Below, one piece after another: positions 24,633 to 32,757 of a stretch of 64,000 nt of DNA. The first letter of the stretch is position 1. The number at the start of each line of letters is the position of its first letter. Made by a program: the position numbers and the translations under genes. A model generated the notes under the pieces. It had not been told where the DNA came from. It made no database searches and was given only the letters and a program-made list of their open reading frames with translations. The stretch comes from Neorhizobium tomejilense (GTDB lineage Bacteria; Pseudomonadota; Alphaproteobacteria; Rhizobiales; Rhizobiaceae). The stretch is taken from contig PVBG01000019.1 of assembly GCA_002968845.1 (NCBI GenBank), positions 1 through 64,000 on the forward strand, written 5' to 3'.

Positions 24633-25586
24633 CTACAACATTCTCGCGACTTGCGGAATCGACATCGTTGCTGGCTCCTCGCCGTAGAGAAGCCGGCTGT
24701 TGTCGAGCGCAACGCCGTCGCCCCGTTCCGTGAGGCCATAACGGTCGCAAAGAAGGTTCCAGGCACCGGGCTCGCCGGAGAGCGTGAAGAGGTTGTAGGC
24801 GGCGCGCGGCTTGTGTCCGCCAGGTCCCTGGGACGCCGACGCGATGCCGACCACCGGCACGTTGCCGGTATGGCTTCGCAGCCAGTAGAGCGTGTTGAGA
24901 TGCGTGTGCCCGTGCAGCACCAGTTCCGCGCCACCGGTGGAGATCGCCGCTGCGAACCGGCGAATGCCGAGCATGCGCTTGTGCGAGGAGGCGGCACCGC
25001 GGATTGGCGGATGATGGATCAGCACCACCCGGAAGAGGCCTTCGTCTCCTGCCTTCTTCAACAGGTTGACCGTCTCGCGGGCCTGGCGCGAGCCGAAATA
25101 TCCCGAAGCCGAAAAGGGCAGGGTGGCATTGGAAGTCGAGCAGCCGATGATGGCCAGCGGACCGCGCCGGCGCAGCGTTGGGAAGATATGATCCTCTTCG
25201 GGCCATTCGGCCGGATCGTCGTCGCTCTTGATGAAGGGGTACCATTCGTTGACCGACTTGTCGTGCGCGCCCGGCACATAGGCGTCGTGGTTGCCGGGCA
25301 CGACCGTCGTGTCGTAGGGCTCGCCAATGGTGCGCAGCCACTCGCCGGCAAGCCGCGTCTCGATCTTGGTCGCCAGATTGACGAGGTCGCCGGTGATGAC
25401 GAGCTGGTCCGGTTCGCGCGTCTTCAAATCGCTCAAAAGCAGGTCGAGCGTGTTGACGAAAAGGTGCTTGCGCCGATTGCGGTGCCAGTTCACAAACCCG
25501 GTGATCCGCTTCGAGAAAAGCTCGCGAAGCGTCAGGTTTGGAAGCGGCCCCAGATGGATGTCGGAAATATGCGCGAATTTGAACAT
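24633..25586 (-). CDS. Calcineurin-like metallophosphoesterase
   Basis: 317 residues from the ATG at 25586. The metal ligands are all visible: FAHISDIHLG (DxH), ITGDLVN (GDxxN), VVPGNHDAY (GNHD), LIHHPP and HGHTHLN (GHxH). This resembles the cNMP-phosphodiesterase/CpdA-like group. No signal peptide, so it is cytoplasmic. The substrate is unknown. The start is not well supported by a ribosome site; an upstream ATG at 25604 would add six residues. It is divergent from the Nudix gene, leaving about 65 bases for two promoters. Confidence 0.9.
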   Translation of the reverse strand: MFKFAHISDIHLGPLPNLTLRELFSKRITGFVNWHRNRRKHLFVNTLDLLLSDLKTREPDQLVITGDLVNLATKIETRLAGEWLRTIGEPYDTTVVPGNHDAYVPGAHDKSVNEWYPFIKSDDDPAEWPEEDHIFPTLRRRGPLAIIGCSTSNATLPFSASGYFGSRQARETVNLLKKAGDEGLFRVVLIHHPPIRGAASSHKRMLGIRRFAAAISTGGAELVLHGHTHLNTLYWLRSHTGNVPVVGIASASQGPGGHKPRAAYNLFTLSGEPGAWNLLCDRYGLTERGDGVALDNSRLLYGEEPATMSIPQVARML

Positions 25587-25651
25587 GGCGCACACATAAC
25601 GCATGAGTGCAGAAATCGTTATCGATTTTCTGGGCGCTCCCGGAGTTATGA

Positions 25652-26140
25652 ATGAGTGGCGAAGGGATGCCGGAAATCCGCAACGGGCGGACCCGGGTCG
25701 TCGTCTGGCTGCTGCATCGGGTCTTCATGCTGACGCGCGGCATGACGCTCGGGGTGCGCGCCGCCTGCTTCGACGGCGAAGGCCGCATCTTCCTCGTGCG
25801 TCATACCTATGTGCCTGGCTGGTACATGCCGGGCGGTGGCGTCGAGCGCGGGGAGACGTCGCTTGAGGCGCTGCGCAAGGAGCTACGCGAGGAAGGCAAT
25901 CTGGAGATTGTCGGAGAGGCCGTGCTTTTCCACGCCTACTACAATCGCAACGCCAGCAAACGCGACCATGTGCTGTTCTATCGGGTGACGGTGGAGCAGA
26001 CTGCGCCGCGTGCGCCGGATCGGGAGATTGCTGAGAGCGGGTTCTTTGCGCTCAATGCGCTGCCGGAGGAGACGACCGCCGCGACGCTACGGCGGTTGCG
26101 GGAGTTGAGGGGCGAGGTGGAGAGGGCGGATTACTGGTGA
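25652..26140 (+). CDS. Nudix hydrolase
   Basis: 162 residues. The Nudix box lies in GGGVERGETSLEALRKELRE followed by EGNLEIVGE. It matches GX5EX7REUXEEXGU except that the REU arginine is Lys and the late Gly is Asn. The metal-binding Glu residues are retained, so hydrolysis of a nucleoside diphosphate derivative remains likely. Short basic N-terminal helix (VVVWLLHRVFMLTRGM). The substrate cannot be read. A RIME-like repeat follows directly. Confidence 0.87.
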   Translation: MSGEGMPEIRNGRTRVVVWLLHRVFMLTRGMTLGVRAACFDGEGRIFLVRHTYVPGWYMPGGGVERGETSLEALRKELREEGNLEIVGEAVLFHAYYNRNASKRDHVLFYRVTVEQTAPRAPDREIAESGFFALNALPEETTAATLRRLRELRGEVERADYW

Positions 26141-26152
26141 GGGATCCGAGTT

Positions 26153-26322
26153 TGCCCCTCATCCGCCCTGCCGGGCACCTTCTCCCCGTTCTGACGGGGA
26201 GAAGGACAGATGCCGCACCGTCTCACCCTATCGGCAACGCTTTGGTTTGGGGACCGGGACTCGCCGCTTGCGTCCTTCGCCCCGCTTGCGGGGAGAAGGT
26301 GCCGGCAGGCGGATGAGGGGCA
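26153..26322. repeat. RIME-like paired palindromic intergenic repeat (B)
   Basis: Two arms in opposite orientation occupy nearly the whole gap after the Nudix gene. Left arm 26153-26207: TGCCCCTCATCCGCC...CCTTCTCCCCG...CGGGGAGAAGGA. Right arm 26272-26322: CCTTCGCCCCGC...GCGGGGAGAAGG...GCGGATGAGGGGCA. Each arm contains its own palindrome and the arms are mutual inverted repeats. The CCTTCTCCCCG palindrome with a CCTCATCCG flank matches the rhizobial RIME pattern. Confidence 0.85.
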
Positions 26323-26334
26323 GATGCGTCTCGA

Positions 26335-27324
26335 TCAAGCCACCCGTTTCACCTTCTCCCGCCCATGCGGCGCGTCGAGGTTCACTACCGGGCCGACGGG
26401 GACGATGCCTGTCGGGTTGATGGTCTTGTGGCTCCCATAATAGTGATGCTTGATGTGGAACAGGTTGCAGGTCTCGGCGATGCCGGGTTGCTGATAGAGA
26501 TCAGCGAGATAGCCGGACAGGTTCGGGTAGTCCGAGATGCGGCGGATGTTGCACTTGAAGTGGCCGACATAGACCGGATCGAAACGGAGAAGCGTGGTGA
26601 ACAGGCGCCAGTCGGCCTCGGTCGTGGTGTCGCCGAACATGTAGCGGCTGCCTGACAGGCGCTTTTCCAGCATGTCGAGCGTTTCGAACAGCCGGTTGAC
26701 GGCGCCCTCGTAGGCGTCCTGGACGGTCGCGAAACCGGCCTTGTAGACGCCATTGTTGACCGTGTCGTAGACGAGCGCGTTCAGTTCATCGATCTCGCCG
26801 CGCAGAGCTTGCGGATAAAAATCCACCGTCGAGCCGGTCAGTCCGTCGAAGGCGCTGTTGAACATGCGGATGATCTCAGAACTCTCGTTCGAAACGATGG
26901 TGTTTTCAAGCTTGTCCCACAGGACCGGCACGGTGACGCGGCCGGAATAGTTCGGATCGGCCTTCAGGTAGACCTGGTAGAGATAGTCCGAGCCGAACAG
27001 GTCGTCGCCGGTGGCGCCGTCACGTTTCCGGAACTCCCAGCCGTTCTCCAGCATCAGGTAATCGACGACCGAGACCGAGACCAGGTCCTCGAGCTTCTTC
27101 AGCTTGCGGAAGATCAGGGTGCGGTGCGCCCAGGGGCAGGCATAGGAAACATAGAGATGGTAGCGCCCGGCTTCGGCCTTGAAGCCTTGCCTGCCGGAGG
27201 GACCGGCGGAACCGGCCGCAGTCACCCAGTTGCGGAACTGCGATTCTGCCCGCTTGAAATGGCCCTTGTTTTCCTTGGTATCGTACCAGACGTCCTGCCA
27301 TCTTCCTTCGACGAGCCTGCCCAT
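26335..27324 (-). CDS. Glutathionyl-hydroquinone reductase (ECM4/YqjG type)
   Basis: 329 residues from the ATG at 27324, which has a strong ribosome site (AAGGAG). A glutathione-transferase fold of the Xi class. The catalytic Cys63 is in YACPWAHRTL, followed by VSVVDYLMLENGW and the YLYQVYLKADPNYSGRVTVP segment typical of these enzymes. The helical C-domain includes FKCNIRRISDYPNLSGYL. These enzymes reduce glutathionyl-hydroquinones with glutathione and assist in quinone detoxification. No quinone-catabolic genes are adjacent. Confidence 0.93.
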   Translation of the reverse strand: MGRLVEGRWQDVWYDTKENKGHFKRAESQFRNWVTAAGSAGPSGRQGFKAEAGRYHLYVSYACPWAHRTLIFRKLKKLEDLVSVSVVDYLMLENGWEFRKRDGATGDDLFGSDYLYQVYLKADPNYSGRVTVPVLWDKLENTIVSNESSEIIRMFNSAFDGLTGSTVDFYPQALRGEIDELNALVYDTVNNGVYKAGFATVQDAYEGAVNRLFETLDMLEKRLSGSRYMFGDTTTEADWRLFTTLLRFDPVYVGHFKCNIRRISDYPNLSGYLADLYQQPGIAETCNLFHIKHHYYGSHKTINPTGIVPVGPVVNLDAPHGREKVKRVA

Positions 27325-27584
27325 GGTTATCTCCTTGGATTTTCCTTGAGATGATAGATACGGCACCGGCTGCCGAATACGAGGCAGGATTTTATGAACG
27401 GTGTGTTTTTGCGTTGGACGCGGCAAATTTTTCCTGCTAATTCGCTTTCCGGATTTTAAGGATACTTTCCTCCATGACCGAAGTACGGACACTGCGACGA
27501 CGCTGATCATCGACCACGACGCTTGAACAGGCGTCATCGAGATCCCTTGTCCTGTCCGCTCTCAATTTACGGCTTCGGTCCTTC

Positions 27585-28103
27585 ATGTCTCAGCACAGCG
27601 CCCTCTATAAGCACGAACTCGTTTATCTCACGGAAGATGTATCCCATGATGAGGTCATCGAACTCATCAACGCGGAAGCCTTCGGCCCCGGGCGCCATAC
27701 CCGCGCCGCCGCCCGCATCCGCGAGCAGGGGCCGCATGACCGGACACTTTCCTTCGTCTGTGCCGATGACGGCGAAACGATCGCTTCGGTCAGGATGACG
27801 CCGGTCCATGCGGGTTCGGTGAAGGGCCATCTGCTCGGGCCGCTTGCGGTGCGGCCGTCGCACAAGAACCAGGGCATCGGCCGGGAACTGGTGCGGATTG
27901 CCATCGAAGCGGCGAGGCGCCAGGGTTCCGAAGCGGTCATCCTCGTCGGCGATCCGCCTTATTACGGCCCGCTCGGGTTCGAGAAGGTTGCCTATGGCGC
28001 GCTGGAATTTCCGGGACCTGTCGATCCCGGCCGGGTTCTGGTCGTGCCGATCGCAGCCGACGTGCATGCGCGGCTCAAGGGCGTCATCGGCTGGCGCGAA
28101 TAG
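27585..28103 (+). CDS. GNAT family N-acetyltransferase (YhbS-like)
   Basis: 172 residues. The acetyl-CoA motif is LLGPLAVRPSHKNQGIGREL (QGIG), followed by ILVGDPPYYGPLGFEKVAYG, the signature of the YhbS-like subgroup. The substrate is unknown. It is the upstream partner of the MFS gene, 77 bases before it on the same strand. The 260-base gap upstream, to the hydroquinone reductase start, shows no further gene. Confidence 0.87.
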   Translation: MSQHSALYKHELVYLTEDVSHDEVIELINAEAFGPGRHTRAAARIREQGPHDRTLSFVCADDGETIASVRMTPVHAGSVKGHLLGPLAVRPSHKNQGIGRELVRIAIEAARRQGSEAVILVGDPPYYGPLGFEKVAYGALEFPGPVDPGRVLVVPIAADVHARLKGVIGWRE

Positions 28104-28180
28104 GCCGTTTCCTTTAAGCAGATGACGGATCGGTCGGCGAAAGCCGGCCGTACGATTCGTCGAAGCGAGGGACCGGGCGC

Positions 28181-29494
28181 ATGACAGCAATCACCATGGA
28201 CGAGGCGCTCGATCGCGCCGGAGCGGGGACCTATCAGCGACGGCTGATGGGTGTTTTCGGCCTCGTCTGGACGGCCGACGCGATGCAGGTGCTGGCGGTC
28301 GGTTTCACAGCCGCCTCTATCGCGGCAACTTTCGAGCTGACCGTGCCGCAGGCGCTGCAGACCGGCACGGCCTTCTTCTTCGGCATGCTGCTTGGCGCGC
28401 TCGGTTTCGGCAGGCTTGCCGACCGGATCGGTCGCCGCCGGGTGCTGATCGTCACGGTTGGCTGCGATGCGCTGTTCGGCACGCTCTCCATCTTTGCCCC
28501 GGATTTCACTATCCTGCTTCTGCTGCGCTTCCTGACCGGCGCTGCCGTCGGCGGCACGCTGCCTGTCGATTATGCGATGATGGCGGAGTTCCTGCCTGCC
28601 AGAAACCGCGGCCGCTGGCTGGTCCTGCTCGAAGGCTTCTGGGCAGTCGGGACGCTGATCGTGGCGCTCGCCGCCTGGGCCGCAAGCCTTGCCGGCGTCG
28701 CTGATGCCTGGCGCTACATCTTTGCGGTTACCGCCATTCCGGCGATTGCCGGCATCGGCCTGCGTTTCCTGGTGCCGGAATCGCCGCTCTACCTGATGCG
28801 CTCGGGCCGCAATGACGAGGCGAGGGCAATCGTCGACCGGATGCTCGTCGTGAACGGTCGTCCGCCGCTCGGGGCTGGCACCAGCCTGGTCCCGCCGCCG
28901 CCGGTCAAGGCGACCGGCCTCTTCTCGGGCGAGTTGCGCCAGCGCAGCATCATGATCCTGGCGATCTGGTTCCTTGTCTCGGTCTCCTATTACGGCGTCT
29001 TTACCTGGATGCCGGCGAGGCTCGCCGGCGAGGGCTTCGGTTTCGTGCGCGGCTACGGCTTTCTGGTACTGGTCGCACTGGCTCAGCTTCCAGGATATGC
29101 GCTTGCTGCCTATGGTGTGGAAAAATGGGGCCGCAAGCCGACGCTGATCGGCTTCTGCCTGCTCTCGGCGCTCGGCTGCCTGATGTTTGTCGTCGCGCCG
29201 AGTGCCCTCCTGGTCGGGGCTGCGCTGCTGATCATGAGCTTTGCGCTGCTCGGCACCTGGGGTGCGCTCTATGCCTATACGCCGGAGCTCTACCCGACCG
29301 CGTCGCGGGCGACCGGCATGGGGGCAGCCGGCGCCATGGCGCGTCTCGGCGGCCTGCTGGCGCCATCGCTGGTGGGTTATGTCGTGGTTCAGGGGCTCGG
29401 CCTGACGATCGGCATCTTTGCCGGCCTGCTGGTGATCGCGGCGATTGCCGCGACGATGATCAATGCGGAAACGCGGCAGGTCTCTCTCGCCTGA
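28181..29494 (+). CDS. MFS transporter, NiaP/sugar-porter-like
   Basis: 437 residues, 12 predicted helices. MFS motif A is seen as GRLADRIGRRRVLIVT after TM2, the VGGTLPVDYAMMAEFLPARN segment in TM4-loop, and PESPLYLMRSGRNDEA at the central loop. A second copy of motif A, VEKWGRKPTLIGF, begins the C-half, and YTPELYPTASRATGMG is present. The pattern fits the organic cation/acid carriers related to NiaP or SV2-like proteins. The likely role is uptake of an organic acid or vitamin; the exact ligand is unknown. It is convergent with the downstream GNAT gene, with only one base between the two stops. Confidence 0.87.
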   Translation: MTAITMDEALDRAGAGTYQRRLMGVFGLVWTADAMQVLAVGFTAASIAATFELTVPQALQTGTAFFFGMLLGALGFGRLADRIGRRRVLIVTVGCDALFGTLSIFAPDFTILLLLRFLTGAAVGGTLPVDYAMMAEFLPARNRGRWLVLLEGFWAVGTLIVALAAWAASLAGVADAWRYIFAVTAIPAIAGIGLRFLVPESPLYLMRSGRNDEARAIVDRMLVVNGRPPLGAGTSLVPPPPVKATGLFSGELRQRSIMILAIWFLVSVSYYGVFTWMPARLAGEGFGFVRGYGFLVLVALAQLPGYALAAYGVEKWGRKPTLIGFCLLSALGCLMFVVAPSALLVGAALLIMSFALLGTWGALYAYTPELYPTASRATGMGAAGAMARLGGLLAPSLVGYVVVQGLGLTIGIFAGLLVIAAIAATMINAETRQVSLA

Positions 29495-29495
29495 G

Positions 29496-29915
29496 CTAGA
29501 ACCGTTTTTGCAGCCACGTCACCGAATGGCCTCCGTCGAGGCCTTTCAGCGTGCCGATCTCGGTGTAGCCCTGCTTCAGATAAAGCTTGAGTGCCGCCGG
29601 GTTCATCGTGTCGATATAGGCGCCGATCGCGCCGCGGGCGCGGGCTTCGGCCTCCGCCATGTCGAGCATGCGGGCGGCAAGGCCGCGGCCGCGCAGCTCG
29701 TCCGGGATGTAGAGCATCGAAACATAGAGCCAGCCGCGGCCGGTATAGCCGGTCAGCCCGCCGATGAGGTTGCCGTCGTCGTCATGCAGCGGCACCGCCA
29801 GCTCGCGGCGGTTGGTGGGGCCGAACGTCGCTGCATTGTGGGTCATCAGCCGTTCGAGGATGAAATCCTCCTCGTCGGCGGTCATGCCTTCGATGATTTT
29901 CAGGTCGATATCCAT
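29496..29915 (-). CDS. GNAT family N-acetyltransferase, paralogue 1
   Basis: 139 residues. The acetyl-CoA site is MLYIPDELRGRGLAARMLD (RGRGLA), with AYIDTMNPAALKLYLKQGY after it. It is closely similar in length and layout to the next gene (FGPTNRRELAVPL here, VGPSKREALAILI there), so the two are tandem duplicates. Substrate unknown. They are separated by 40 bases on the same strand. Confidence 0.87.
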   Translation of the reverse strand: MDIDLKIIEGMTADEEDFILERLMTHNAATFGPTNRRELAVPLHDDDGNLIGGLTGYTGRGWLYVSMLYIPDELRGRGLAARMLDMAEAEARARGAIGAYIDTMNPAALKLYLKQGYTEIGTLKGLDGGHSVTWLQKRF

Positions 29916-29955
29916 GCGACTATTCCCGTCTCCATTTTCGGAGCGCAGGGATAAC

Positions 29956-30372
29956 CTACAGAGCTTTCCTGAGGAAGGTGCGGGTGCGGCCCTTCGGAAA
30001 TTCCGGCAGTTCCCCGAAGATTTCGTAGCCCTGGCGCATATAGGCCTTCTGGGCGACCGGGCTAAACGTGTCGATCCAGGCGCCGTGACAGCCGCGGGCG
30101 CGGGCTTCCTGTTCGGCTTGGCTCAGCAGCTTGCCGGCCATGCCTTCACCCCGCAATGTTTCCGGGATGAACAGCCATTGGGTGAAGAGCCAGCCCCAGG
30201 CCGTGTAGCCGGAAAGCCCACCGATTGCCTTTCCATCGATATCGCGGATCAGGATGGCGAGGGCTTCACGTTTCGACGGGCCGACATCGGCTTCGTTGAA
30301 GGCCGTCAGTCCCTCGCTGATGGCAGCCAGTTCCTCCGGCCGGGGCGAGGCAGTCATATCAAGCTGCGTCAT
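29956..30372 (-). CDS. GNAT family N-acetyltransferase, paralogue 2
   Basis: 138 residues, the upstream member of the tandem pair. It retains the acetyl-CoA motif in FIPETLRGEGMAGKLL (RGEGMA) and the IDTFSPVAQKAYMRQGYEIF end. Its start (ATG at 30372) lies four bases after the stop of the large membrane protein, so it is probably the tail of the operon beginning with moxR. Confidence 0.87.
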   Translation of the reverse strand: MTQLDMTASPRPEELAAISEGLTAFNEADVGPSKREALAILIRDIDGKAIGGLSGYTAWGWLFTQWLFIPETLRGEGMAGKLLSQAEQEARARGCHGAWIDTFSPVAQKAYMRQGYEIFGELPEFPKGRTRTFLRKAL

Positions 30373-30375
30373 GCC

Positions 30376-32442
30376 TCAGCGACCCTCGCGCCACCACATG
30401 GCCGCGACCGCCAAGAGCAGGGCGGAGAGGCCGGCAAAGCCGGCAAACAGCGGCAGCGTGTTGATGCCGCGCAGCACCGTCTCGTCTGTCAGGCGGATGA
30501 CCATGCGGTTGGGATCGTTGACGCGCACTTCGCCGCGCACCGGCAGGATATCCGGCAGCGAGATGCCGTCGCCCGAGGCGACGCGGGTGACGAGCCCGCG
30601 GGTCTTGTCGGCATAGGGTTTCAAGGTGGCCTCGGTCGAGATCATCGCCTTGAATTCCGGCGCATCCACCGTGCCGACATGCACGAGCGTCGAGAACTGG
30701 CCGTTGGTGACTTCGAACAGGCCGGTCTCTTCCATGCGGCGCTCCAGCCGGTACTGGCCGGGACCGGCTGAAGTCATCGGCATGGTCTCGGTGCGGCCGG
30801 ACGGATATTTGATCGTCGCAGGGCCTGGATCGTCGCCGATCGTCTGGCGGGTGGCTTCGAGGGTGCGGCCGACGGCGCGGGCGGTCAGCGCCTCTTCCTC
30901 CAGTTCCGGTTCCTTCATCAGCCAATGGGCGATGCGGCGATAGAGCGAGACGTGTGGGCCGCCGCCTTCGAAACCGCGGGCCCAGAGCCATCCCTGGTCC
31001 GAGAGCAGCATGGCGACGCGGCCTTCGCCCTGCCGGTTGAGGACCAGCAGCGGGCGGTCGCCGTCGCCTTCCATGACGGTCTGGCCCTGCGGCGTATCGA
31101 CGTCGATGGTGCGGAACCAGCGGCCCCAGGTCGGCGGATTGGCATTGGAGCCGTCGAGCCCGCGGGTCACGGGGTGTTTTTCGCCCTCCGGCGACAGATG
31201 CGGATAAAAGGCGGCGCTGTGGACTTCGCCGGTCGGCGCGGCCGGCAGGACCTGCTCAAGCGGCGTCGAGGCGATCGAATCCTCGCCGGCATGTTCGGGG
31301 CCGGCAGCGATCAGCAGCGCGCCGCCATTGTTCACGTACTGGGCGATGTAATCGTAATAGAGGATCGGCAGCACGCCGCGGTGCTTGTAGCGGTCGAAGA
31401 TGATCAGGTCGAAATCCTTGATCTTCTCGACGAACAGTTCGCGGGTGGGGAAGGCGATCAGCGACAGTTCGTTGATCGGCGTGCCGTCCTGTTTTTCCGG
31501 CGGGCGCAGGATGGTGAAGTGCACGAGGTCGACCGACGCATCGGACTTCAACAGGTTGCGCCAGGCGCGCTCGCCGGCATGCGGTTCGCCGGACACGAGC
31601 AGGACGCGCAGGTTCTGGCGGATGCCGTCGATGACGTGGACGGCGCGGTTGTTGGCAGTCGTCACCTCGCCCGGAAGTTCGGCAACCGAAAATTCCATGA
31701 CATTGTTGCCGCCGCGCGGAACGGTGAAGGAGAAGGGCGTCTCCTGGCCGGGCGTGGCGCGCAGCGTCGCGGTCTGCTGACCGTTCATGCGCACGGTCAC
31801 CTGTGCCGGTCCGCCGCCGGTGCGACCGTCGTCGAAGACCCGCAGTGTCAGTTCCTGTTCCTCGCCGACGATGCCGAAACGGGGCGCGCGGACCACTTCG
31901 ACGCGGCGGTCGAACTCGTCGGGTTTGCCGGTGATCAGGCCGTGGACGGGGGCATTGAAGCCGAGGTCCTGGTTGATGCCGGGCAGGTCGTGGATCTGGC
32001 CGTCGGTCAGGAAGACCGTACCGCCGATACGGGCCGGCGGTACGTCGGAAATGGCGGAACGAAGGGCAGTGAACAGCTTTGTCGACGGCGTGTCGGATTC
32101 GCCGTCGTCATCGACCTCGACGATGCGCGTCTCGATGCGCGGGTAGCGGGAGAACCGGTCCTGCAGGCTCGCGAGTGCCTCGTCCGTCTGCTGCTTGCGC
32201 TGGGCGGTATCCTGGCTCTGCGAACGGTCGACGATGATCGGCACCACGGTCGAAAGCTGGTCGCGGTCCTCCTGCAGCAGCGTCGGGTTGGCGAGCGCCA
32301 GGAGCAGTGCGGCGAGCGCCAGCGTGCGCAGGGTGGCGCCGCGGATGCCGCGCCAGAAGGCGAGGCCGGCGAGGATCAGCGCAAAGACGCCGAGCGCGGC
32401 GAGAATCGGCCAGGGAAAGAACGGGGCGAATTCGATGGTCAT
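30376..32442 (-). CDS. Large membrane protein with vWA-like and glutamine-amidotransferase-like regions
   Basis: 688 residues. Two N-terminal helices (about 10-28 and 36-52) and one C-terminal helix (about 663-682) anchor a large extracytoplasmic part. Residues ~65-170 look like a degenerate von Willebrand A-type domain (VVPIIVDRSQSQDTAQ with DxSxS, then VFLTDGQIHDLP). Residues ~275-480 resemble a class I glutamine-amidotransferase-like fold without a catalytic Cys (VLLVSGEPHAGERAW..., GGALLIAAGPEHAGED). The gene belongs to the MoxR-DUF58-BatA-type operon family, whose products assemble or stress-protect envelope complexes. The biochemical function is unproven. Confidence 0.75.
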   Translation of the reverse strand: MTIEFAPFFPWPILAALGVFALILAGLAFWRGIRGATLRTLALAALLLALANPTLLQEDRDQLSTVVPIIVDRSQSQDTAQRKQQTDEALASLQDRFSRYPRIETRIVEVDDDGESDTPSTKLFTALRSAISDVPPARIGGTVFLTDGQIHDLPGINQDLGFNAPVHGLITGKPDEFDRRVEVVRAPRFGIVGEEQELTLRVFDDGRTGGGPAQVTVRMNGQQTATLRATPGQETPFSFTVPRGGNNVMEFSVAELPGEVTTANNRAVHVIDGIRQNLRVLLVSGEPHAGERAWRNLLKSDASVDLVHFTILRPPEKQDGTPINELSLIAFPTRELFVEKIKDFDLIIFDRYKHRGVLPILYYDYIAQYVNNGGALLIAAGPEHAGEDSIASTPLEQVLPAAPTGEVHSAAFYPHLSPEGEKHPVTRGLDGSNANPPTWGRWFRTIDVDTPQGQTVMEGDGDRPLLVLNRQGEGRVAMLLSDQGWLWARGFEGGGPHVSLYRRIAHWLMKEPELEEEALTARAVGRTLEATRQTIGDDPGPATIKYPSGRTETMPMTSAGPGQYRLERRMEETGLFEVTNGQFSTLVHVGTVDAPEFKAMISTEATLKPYADKTRGLVTRVASGDGISLPDILPVRGEVRVNDPNRMVIRLTDETVLRGINTLPLFAGFAGLSALLLAVAAMWWREGR

Positions 32443-32505
32443 GAGGATTTCCCTTCATCCGGGAGGGAAACTACGTTTAGCCGGACCGAGCCGCGAACTC
32501 CCACT

Positions 32506-32647
32506 GATCTCCCCCCTTGAGGGGGAGATGTCACGAAAGTGACAGAGGGGGGTAAGCGGGCGTCACGGCGAGGGAAAAGGGTAGAGGTTGAGTTCCTGGA
32601 TACCCCCCTCTGCCCTGCCGGGCATCTCCCCCTCAAGGAGGGAGATC
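32506..32647. repeat. RIME-like paired palindromic intergenic repeat (C)
   Basis: The 315-base gap inside the envelope operon contains a left arm (32506-32554: GATCTCCCCCCTTGAG...GAGATG...CAGAGGGGGGTA) and a right arm (32601-32647) that is nearly its reverse complement (TACCCCCCTCTG...CATCTCCCC...GGGAGATC). Each arm also folds on itself. It belongs to the same family as repeat A. The remainder of the gap shows no gene. The element splits an otherwise tightly packed operon. Confidence 0.85.
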
Positions 32648-32757
32648 GGCCAGAGGCACCGCTTTGCCACATAACCCGGACATGCTTGTCGACTGCCGGA
32701 AGACAGGAACGAAGGAGAGTGGCGGAGGAGGAGTGGGTGGTCATTTGTTTCCCTCCC

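Noticed and set aside
7915..32647. The RIME-like palindromes as rho-independent terminators
   Set aside because: None of the arms is followed by a T run, and they occur as opposed pairs with shared flanks, which fits a dispersed repeat rather than terminators.
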